A stretch of DNA of 10,765 bases, taken from NCBI GenBank assembly GCA_946613705.1, contig CAMOFU010000071.1, forward strand, positions 1 to 10,765, read 5' to 3'. Position numbers and translations under genes: made by a program. This document shows, in pieces, positions 6,104 through 10,765 of the stretch. The notes under the pieces are model-generated. The model had not been told where the DNA came from, ran no database searches, and was given only the letters and a program-made list of their open reading frames with translations. Source of the DNA: an uncultured Clostridia bacterium. GTDB lineage: Bacteria > Bacillota > Clostridia > Oscillospirales > Ruminococcaceae. Numbering within the stretch: the first letter of the stretch is position 1; every line of letters begins with the position of its first letter.

Positions 6104-8521
6104 CTAAAGCGTTTTTATGCTTTTAACAGCGCTGTAGTTGCCGTATTTACTGCTTCCGACCTTGACAAAGGCTCTGTATTTCACGTACCATGTTTCACCG
6201 CTCTTGGGCTTTGAATTGAAGGTCACTTTTGTTTTGGTGTTGCTTGAAACCGTGTAGGAGTAAACTCCCGTTTTGAAGTTCTTGTCCTTGGAATATGTTA
6301 CCATATATCCCGATGCCTGCGTATCCTGCGGCCACGAGGCTATGAACGCCGCCTTGGATGCCTTCAGTGTTAGTGTCTGCGGCTTGGGCTTCACTACGAA
6401 GGTCTTTCTGATAAACCCGCGGTAGCTGCCCTTGCCCTCAATGATTATCGTTGCGGTGCCTACCTTGGTGTTGTTCTTGTAGGTGACAGTGTAGTTTGAC
6501 GAAGATACCTTCGAGGAACCGTTTTTGACAGTTACCTTCGGTTTGATCGCACTCCCGCTGTAGGTATAGCTTGCATACGGAATCGTTGCCTTATATCCCG
6601 ATATCGAGGGCTTGTTATCGGCTATCGAAGCGCTGCTGTCTGACGATTTTCCTATGTAGGAGCCCGAGGTGATACCGTTGTTCTTTACAGTTGAACTGTA
6701 GCAGCCGCCCGAGAGATAAACCGCGCTGGCACCGCACTTTGTGATGCTGTTGTTGGTCACTATTACCTTTGAGCCGCCTGCACTGATACCGTTTCTGCCG
6801 CAGTTCCTGATGTCATTATATGTCACCTTTACCGTGGAATCCCCGATGTACATTCCGTTGAGAGTGCAGTTGTCTATAACGTTATCCTTAACTGTGTTTT
6901 CCTTGCTGCCGTTGCCCGAGAACAGTATTCCCGTGCCTTTGATGTTTTTCAGTGAGTTCACGTGAAAGTTCACCTTGCTGCCCTGCATCACAAGCACAGA
7001 ATAGATAGTCTCGTCAGTGTTGTATCTGCTCGAAGGTATCTTGCTGAGACCCGTGAAGGTGTTGTTATATACCTCGGCTTCGGAGTCCTCACATCTGAAC
7101 AGCAGACCCGAATTTGTTGCCTTATTGTTATACATCTTTACGGAATTGAAGCTGCTCGCGTGCATACACGAGAACCAGATGTTCTTGAATGTGTTGTCGT
7201 GTACCTTGATATTGCTGCCTTTTCTGCTGTTGATATGATGAGTGCCAACTCCGGCGGGAACATCGTCAAAGGTGCAGCCTGATACCTCGACATTTCGGCA
7301 GGGCGTTTTATCATCTGCAAAGTCGATATGAACGGCCTCAACAGCGCCGATGTTTGATTTTCTTGCGCCTTCGCTTGTAGTGTATCTCGTGAAATCGTAT
7401 GTTTTCCAGCTGCCTGTATAGGGAACATAGTCTTTGAAGGTGCAGCCCGTAACTTTCAGATCGGATATACCGTCACAGATCAGGTAATGGCTGCCGTAGA
7501 CCTTGGTAAATACAGCGTTTTTTATCGTGATGCGGCTGCTGTTCCTGAACACCATTATGCCCTTGGCTTCGGTTTTCACACCGCCGTTGCCGTCCCAGAT
7601 GCCGCCCTCGATAGTGATATCGTGAGCCTCTGTGTAATCCATGAATCCGTCGGCTTCACCGTTGTTTCCCATGACTGAGAGCAGGGACTTGTTCTGAGTG
7701 CAGTTGATGATCTGAGCGTTCTTATCGAGTACCAGCTTCGTGTTGGAATAGATGCCTAAAGTCTTTGAGATCCTGTATTTTCCCGCAGGCACATAGACCT
7801 CCAGCTTCTCTCCCGAGGGCATATTCTTTGCTTTGACAAGTGCATTGTAAAAGGCCTTGTAATCATCTGAGGAATTATCGCCCTTTGCGCCGAGATCTTT
7901 CTTTATATCCCATTGCTTTATCTTGAAGGTCACAGACTTTGTGCCTGTCAGCCTGTTCTTGCCTGTTATCTTGACAGTTGCAGTGCCGACAGCGGTATTG
8001 TTCGAGTAGCTTAACGTGTAGTCATCGCCGTTTTTGAAGGTGCAGGAACCGTATTTTATCACAGGGCTCTGCTTCACAGCCTTGCCGTTATAGAAAGCAT
8101 CTTTGATCCCTGTTATCGTACTGCTTGACACAGGGCGTTGATTGATGTTAAAATAACGAGTGGTGGTGCCTGTGTACTTGCCGATGCCACTCAGGGTTAC
8201 TGTGGCTTTGAGCTGACCTATTGCTGTGTTGTTTTTGTAGGATACTGTATAGTCTTTCCCCTTTACAAGCTTCACACCGTTGATCTTTAAAGTAGGCTCG
8301 GGCGTTATAGCCTTGCCTGTGTAGGTGTAATTGAGATAGGGGATAGTAGCCCGCAATGACGAAATACTGATCTTCGGTGTCTGCGCTGTAACAGTTGCTG
8401 AGACGGAAGCTGATGCAACAGCATCTGCGCTGCATACACAGACAGGTGTCAAAGCAATAGTAAGAGCAGCTGCGGCGATCGTAGTCAGTCGTTTGAGAAA
8501 GGTTTTGTTCATTTTGTACAT
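6104..8521 (-). CDS. Secreted parallel beta-helix protein with Ig-like repeats and FN3-like C-terminus
   Basis: Predicted extracellular protein of 805 residues (802 if the second ATG at 8512 is used). A signal peptide with basic start and hydrophobic core ends near CSADA (30-34). Two Ig-like repeats follow (about 56-127 and 133-203). Next is a pectate-lyase-superfamily-like beta-helix opening with DLGAKGD (209-215) and continuing to about 640 with many short strand-turn repeats rich in NNTF/NNSI-type turns. A third Ig-like repeat (642-711) and an FN3-like domain (about 716-805; SGYMVTYS, WYVKYRAF) close the protein. No dockerin, LPXTG motif or C-terminal membrane anchor is present. Function is likely polysaccharide binding or cleavage at the cell surface, but no catalytic residues can be assigned. 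GGGAGGT lies close to the first ATG and about 11 bases from the second, so the start is ambiguous. The gene stands alone. Confidence 0.88.
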   Translation of the reverse strand: MYKMNKTFLKRLTTIAAAALTIALTPVCVCSADAVASASVSATVTAQTPKISISSLRATIPYLNYTYTGKAITPEPTLKINGVKLVKGKDYTVSYKNNTAIGQLKATVTLSGIGKYTGTTTRYFNINQRPVSSSTITGIKDAFYNGKAVKQSPVIKYGSCTFKNGDDYTLSYSNNTAVGTATVKITGKNRLTGTKSVTFKIKQWDIKKDLGAKGDNSSDDYKAFYNALVKAKNMPSGEKLEVYVPAGKYRISKTLGIYSNTKLVLDKNAQIINCTQNKSLLSVMGNNGEADGFMDYTEAHDITIEGGIWDGNGGVKTEAKGIMVFRNSSRITIKNAVFTKVYGSHYLICDGISDLKVTGCTFKDYVPYTGSWKTYDFTRYTTSEGARKSNIGAVEAVHIDFADDKTPCRNVEVSGCTFDDVPAGVGTHHINSRKGSNIKVHDNTFKNIWFSCMHASSFNSVKMYNNKATNSGLLFRCEDSEAEVYNNTFTGLSKIPSSRYNTDETIYSVLVMQGSKVNFHVNSLKNIKGTGILFSGNGSKENTVKDNVIDNCTLNGMYIGDSTVKVTYNDIRNCGRNGISAGGSKVIVTNNSITKCGASAVYLSGGCYSSTVKNNGITSGSYIGKSSDSSASIADNKPSISGYKATIPYASYTYSGSAIKPKVTVKNGSSKVSSSNYTVTYKNNTKVGTATIIIEGKGSYRGFIRKTFVVKPKPQTLTLKASKAAFIASWPQDTQASGYMVTYSKDKNFKTGVYSYTVSSNTKTKVTFNSKPKSGETWYVKYRAFVKVGSSKYGNYSAVKSIKTL
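7913..8356 (-). repeat. Tandem Ig-like repeat pair, third copy at 6389-6598
   Basis: Two protein-level repeats of about 72 residues lie in tandem. They share F/Y-Y-x-G-K-A-x-x-x-P near the start, D-Y-T-x-S-Y-x-N-N-T-A-x-G in the middle and a closing F-x-I. A third copy after the beta-helix carries Y-T-Y-S-G-S-A-I-K-P and Y-K-N-N-T-K-V-G-T-A-T. The copies have diverged at DNA level, so they are old domain duplications and not recent repeats. Confidence 0.75.
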
Positions 8522-8553
8522 TGACCTCCCGAAATGGAAACTTTATAATATAT

Positions 8554-8582
8554 ATTATAACAAATTTTTCATTGAAAGTCCA
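8554..8582 (-). promoter_or_regulatory. Probable promoter for the beta-helix gene
   Basis: On the minus strand, TGGACT (8582-8577), 17-bp spacer, TATAAT (8559-8554). The -35 matches four of six bases; the -10 is perfect and lies within a larger AT palindrome (8543-8560). The predicted leader is about 25 bases. Confidence 0.55.
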
Positions 8583-8687
8583 TATACAGTTTGAATAAAA
8601 AAGACAGTTTAGACATAAGCATATTAACAATAAGTTATTTGATTTATTTTTTATTATTTATTATGTTTATTATATATTGGTTTCATG
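8583..8687. other. Very AT-rich intergenic spacer
   Basis: No gene is seen between the beta-helix gene and mntP. The stretch is largely A and T and probably holds the mntP promoter; a TTGATT at 8639-8644 is a weak -35 candidate, but no well-spaced good -10 can be fixed. Confidence 0.5.
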
Positions 8688-8742
8688 TTCTATGACCCTA
8701 CTGATAGAATGATGATCTTGGCAGATACAGCTGCTCAGATCA
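8686..8742 (+). promoter_or_regulatory. Two adjacent hairpins in the mntP leader
   Basis: First hairpin: TTCTAT (8688-8693) pairs with ATAGAA (8704-8709) around a ten-base loop. Second hairpin: TGATCT (8713-8718) pairs with AGATCA (8737-8742), with an inner GCAG/CTGC stem. The second ends directly before the ribosome binding site (GGAG at 8746-8749). No conserved yybP-ykoY manganese riboswitch sequence is seen, so a regulatory role is speculative. Confidence 0.35.
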
Positions 8743-8755
8743 GAAGGAGAATGCA

Positions 8756-9322
8756 ATGGAAGCTCTGAGATTTATCCTGAATTCTGTGCTGCTTGGTATC
8801 GGGCTGGCAATGGACGCTTTTTCGGTATCTGTAGCGAACGGCATTAACGAACCGAAAATGCGCATGAAGAAGGTGCTCCTCACTGCGGGGACATTTGGCA
8901 GTTTCCAGCTAATAATGCCATTGATCGGCTGGGTGATTGTAAAAAAAGCCTCGGAGGTGCTTGAAGGCTTTGAGAAGTATATACCGTGGTCTGCGCTGAT
9001 ACTGTTGGTTTTTATCGGTGTGAAGATGATAATTGAAGCCATAAAGGGGAGGGGAGAGGAAGCAGTCGGGCTCACTGCGAGCGGGCTGTTCATACAGGGG
9101 ATAGCAACTTCGATAGATGCCCTCACAGTCGGATTTACGATAGCCGAATATGATCTGTTCAACGCTCTTTCGGCCTCCTTCATCATCGGAGCAGTGACCT
9201 TCGGGGTCTGTCTTATCGGCTTGAAGCTCGGAAAAAAGCTTGGAATGAAGCTTGCATCAAAGGCAGGCATTTTAGGAGGCGCTATCCTTATTGTGATCGG
9301 GCTGGAGATATTCTTTTCCTGA
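8756..9322 (+). CDS. mntP: Manganese efflux pump MntP
   Basis: Predicted 188-residue integral membrane exporter of Mn(II), the standard length for the MntP family. About six membrane segments are visible. The hallmark paired motifs are present: GLAMDAFSVSVANG near residues 16-29 and its internal-repeat counterpart QGIATSIDALTVGF near 114-127. They place the charged residues D20 and D121 inside membrane helices. A C-terminal GGAILIVIGLEI segment also fits the family. The start is fixed by AGAAGGAGA, with GGAG six bases upstream of the ATG. An ATG at 8751 is out of frame and too close to the ribosome binding site to matter. It is a single-gene unit between the beta-helix gene and a strong terminator. 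Expected role: relief of manganese excess. The hairpins in its leader may or may not be part of its control. Confidence 0.95.
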   Translation: MEALRFILNSVLLGIGLAMDAFSVSVANGINEPKMRMKKVLLTAGTFGSFQLIMPLIGWVIVKKASEVLEGFEKYIPWSALILLVFIGVKMIIEAIKGRGEEAVGLTASGLFIQGIATSIDALTVGFTIAEYDLFNALSASFIIGAVTFGVCLIGLKLGKKLGMKLASKAGILGGAILIVIGLEIFFS

Positions 9323-9361
9323 CAAAGAATGCGAATCATCAGCCGATATCCCATAGATGCA

Positions 9362-9398
9362 AAAACCCCGAAGCGATCTTCGATCACCTCGGGGTTTT
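9362..9398. terminator. Strong bidirectional terminator after mntP
   Basis: AAAACCCCGA (9362-9371) pairs with TCGGGGTTTT (9389-9398), giving a GC-rich stem flanked by A and T runs on both sides. It is a textbook terminator in both directions, serving mntP and the convergent gene ending at 9424. Confidence 0.93.
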
Positions 9399-9423
9399 AT
9401 AATTCTTAGTAAAATGCGCAGTC

Positions 9424-10545
9424 TTATTTATCGTCCAGCTGATTCTTGAGCTTGTTCGATTCCTGCTCCATGAGCTTCATCAGATCCTCAAATCCTGCCG
9501 AAACGCTCTTCATATCGGGCGCGGGCTTGGGTGCAGCGGGCTCACGAACAGGCTCGGGCTCCTTTACAGGTGCTGCCTTAACAGGCTCAGGTTCAGTCAC
9601 CTCGGGTTCACCGTCGATGATCCTCGAAGCCTTTTCATAATACGAACGATCAACAGTCTTGCTTGCCGTCTTGGGAGCTTCTTCATGTACCTTCGGTGCA
9701 GGCTCCTCGACAACCGCAGGCTCTTCGGGCTCTGCTTCGGCTTCCTGCTCTTCTTCGGGTTCCCTGTAGACCTTTATTGGCTCTTCGGGCTCTTCCTCGT
9801 ACGGCTCGTCAAGATCCTGTGCATTTCTGACCTCCATCGGTTCACCGAAGGAAATATCATCAACATTACCCTCACCCGCATCAAGGCCGTTGTGAACGCT
9901 CTTATTGATAAGCTCCTCGTCGTGCTTGCCGCCGAAAAGGAAATCATCAAGCTCAACAGGCTGCTCTTCCTCGTCGTCATCATCATCATCGTAGCCGCTG
10001 TAGCGAGCGCGGTTGACGATCATAATGATAAGCTCGAGCAATACCATCAGGAACAGCGGTGCAGCGATCAGGATTATCATACCGAATTTTGATGTCATAA
10101 AGGTGATGATCTTGCCGGCTGTTTCATAATATGTTGTAGCAGTACCAACAATGTTCTGCGTTTTCAGCTCATAGAGCTTTGACGGATCCTTCTCCTGGAA
10201 CACGGTATAAACGACACCGCTCAGGTCAGCACTGGTCGAAACATCAGCCAGCCAGAACACAGAAGTTCCTACCCCGGGGACTTCTTCGGCGAGGACAGCT
10301 TTTTTCACACCCTCGGGGCTCGGCGAGCCGTTTGATGCAACTACGAGCGACCCCTTTGGCACTGAATCGCCCATCGCGTCCGAATCCATGATATACATAC
10401 TGTAACCGGCGATACTCGGAGTAACGTCCTTATTCTTGAAAACTCTTGACACACCGAAGATTATAAGCGCTTCAAGAATAATGAAAACGATGAAGAAGAT
10501 CGCAACGCTCTTGCCTGCTGATGATCTTTGCTTAGTAACACTCAT
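9424..10545 (-). CDS. SipW-like signal peptidase relative, probably inactive, with acidic tail
   Basis: Predicted 373-residue membrane protein. A membrane segment lies at about 12-33, an external domain at about 34-152 and a second segment at about 153-178. The external domain ends in NIVGTATTYY and G-K-I-I-T-F, and the second membrane helix follows, the layout of SipW/ER-type signal peptidases. The S-x-S-M catalytic box is replaced by S55-D-A57-M58, so the nucleophilic serine is alanine. The external domain contains no histidine to act as base; P63-K-G-S-L-V matches the family's P-x-G-D-L-V segment. Residues about 186-194 are six Asp then three Glu, and the rest of the cytoplasmic tail is rich in Glu and Pro, ending in a charged, possibly coiled helix. 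The start is MSVTK at 10545 (AAAGGA ten bases upstream); the longer ATG at 10599 lies at or ahead of the predicted transcript start. Function unknown; proteolysis is unlikely. Confidence 0.75.
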   Translation of the reverse strand: MSVTKQRSSAGKSVAIFFIVFIILEALIIFGVSRVFKNKDVTPSIAGYSMYIMDSDAMGDSVPKGSLVVASNGSPSPEGVKKAVLAEEVPGVGTSVFWLADVSTSADLSGVVYTVFQEKDPSKLYELKTQNIVGTATTYYETAGKIITFMTSKFGMIILIAAPLFLMVLLELIIMIVNRARYSGYDDDDDDEEEQPVELDDFLFGGKHDEELINKSVHNGLDAGEGNVDDISFGEPMEVRNAQDLDEPYEEEPEEPIKVYREPEEEQEAEAEPEEPAVVEEPAPKVHEEAPKTASKTVDRSYYEKASRIIDGEPEVTEPEPVKAAPVKEPEPVREPAAPKPAPDMKSVSAGFEDLMKLMEQESNKLKNQLDDK

Positions 10546-10602
10546 TAACAACAATTCCTTTCCTGAACAGTCAAATAGTGGCTGATTCTCATTGTTCATT
10601 TT

Positions 10603-10631
10603 ATTATAGCATACTATTCAGCAAATTTCAA
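10603..10631 (-). promoter_or_regulatory. Sigma-A promoter for the signal-peptidase-like gene
   Basis: On the minus strand, TTGAAA (10631-10626), 17-bp spacer, TATAAT (10608-10603), with an extended TG one base before the -10. The start should lie near 10596, which excludes the in-frame ATG at 10597-10599 and supports the start at 10545. Confidence 0.88.
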
Positions 10632-10669
10632 CCGCTTTTGCATAAATTTTTACTTTTTTAAAAAAGATA

Positions 10670-10698
10670 TTGACAAACGAATCAATTTGAGTTATAAT
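10670..10698 (+). promoter_or_regulatory. Perfect-consensus promoter for tRNA-Thr
   Basis: TTGACA (10670-10675), 17-bp spacer, TATAAT (10693-10698). The predicted start near 10705 is about nine bases ahead of the mature tRNA 5' end. It is divergent from the promoter at 10603-10631. Confidence 0.93.
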
Positions 10699-10713
10699 AG
10701 AATAGTTAAGAAT

Positions 10714-10765
10714 GCTGGTATGGCTCAGTTGGTAGAGCAGCGCATTCGTAATGCGCAGGTCGCCG
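10714..10765 (+). tRNA. tRNA-Thr(CGT), 3' part beyond the window
   Basis: The 5' 52 bases of a tRNA gene. The acceptor strand GCTGGTA begins at 10714, followed by T8 and G9, D-stem GCTC paired with GAGC around AGTTGGTA, and anticodon stem GCGCA paired with TGCGC around the loop TTCGTAA. The anticodon CGT reads threonine codon ACG. The variable loop AGGTC and the first bases of the T stem (GCCG) follow before the window ends. No intron is seen. Confidence 0.93.

Noticed and set aside
8600..8755. yybP-ykoY manganese riboswitch before mntP
   Set aside because: The conserved GGGGAGUA-type core is absent and the leader is short.
8740..9387. Minus-strand open frame opposite mntP
   Set aside because: It overlaps the whole mntP gene, which has clear MntP motifs, and it begins inside the terminator hairpin.
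10546..10599. Longer start (ATG at 10599) for the signal-peptidase-like gene
   Set aside because: It lies at or before the predicted transcript start of the 10603-10631 promoter and has no ribosome binding site.

Overview
The window looks like chromosome from a Gram-positive, moderate-GC gut or rumen Clostridium-class bacterium of the Ruminococcus type. That placement is inferred from several features: strong GGAGG-type ribosome binding sites; near-consensus housekeeping promoters with 17-bp spacers; lipobox lipoproteins; a SipW-like signal-peptidase relative; a secreted parallel beta-helix protein with Ig-like and FN3-like modules typical of Ruminococcus and Lachnospiraceae; and a cytosolic LacI-type sensor fused to GGDEF/EAL domains. 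No mobile element, phage gene, CRISPR array or rRNA is visible.

Layout from left to right: (1) a HAD phosphatase/phosphomutase gene on the minus strand (41-697). (2) Divergent from it, a lipoprotein whose body resembles a type IV pilin core (776-1339, +). (3) Convergent with that, across a shared bidirectional terminator, a small lipoprotein with a lipocalin-like look (1401-1874, -). (4) Divergent again, an iron-type alcohol dehydrogenase (2089-3162, +). (5) An 889-residue cytosolic c-di-GMP protein (3344-6013, +) with a LacI/periplasmic-binding-like sensor, a degenerate GGDEF and an intact EAL. (6) A convergent terminator, then a secreted 805-residue beta-helix protein (6104-8521, -). (7) Across an AT-rich spacer, the manganese exporter gene mntP (8756-9322, +). 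(8) A convergent terminator, then a membrane protein that looks like a catalytically dead SipW-type signal peptidase with a long acidic cytoplasmic tail (9424-10545, -). (9) Divergent from it, a tRNA-Thr(CGT) gene cut by the right edge (10714 onward).

Nearly every gene is its own transcription unit. Six promoters with exactly 17 bp between the -35 and -10 boxes can be read directly, and three gene pairs converge on strong hairpins. Several promoter positions decide the start codon: the upstream in-frame starts of the lipoprotein at 1874 and of the signal-peptidase-like gene at 10545 lie in or upstream of the promoter and cannot be used. There is no obvious single pathway. The loosely shared theme is the cell surface and response to carbohydrate: secreted beta-helix protein, lipoproteins, pilin-like protein, signal-peptidase-like protein, and a probable sugar-responsive c-di-GMP phosphodiesterase.

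The most interesting items are the lipid-anchored pilin-like protein, the Ser-to-Ala signal-peptidase relative with its acidic tail, and the soluble sugar-sensor/EAL fusion. All assignments come from reading motifs by eye; no database search was possible.
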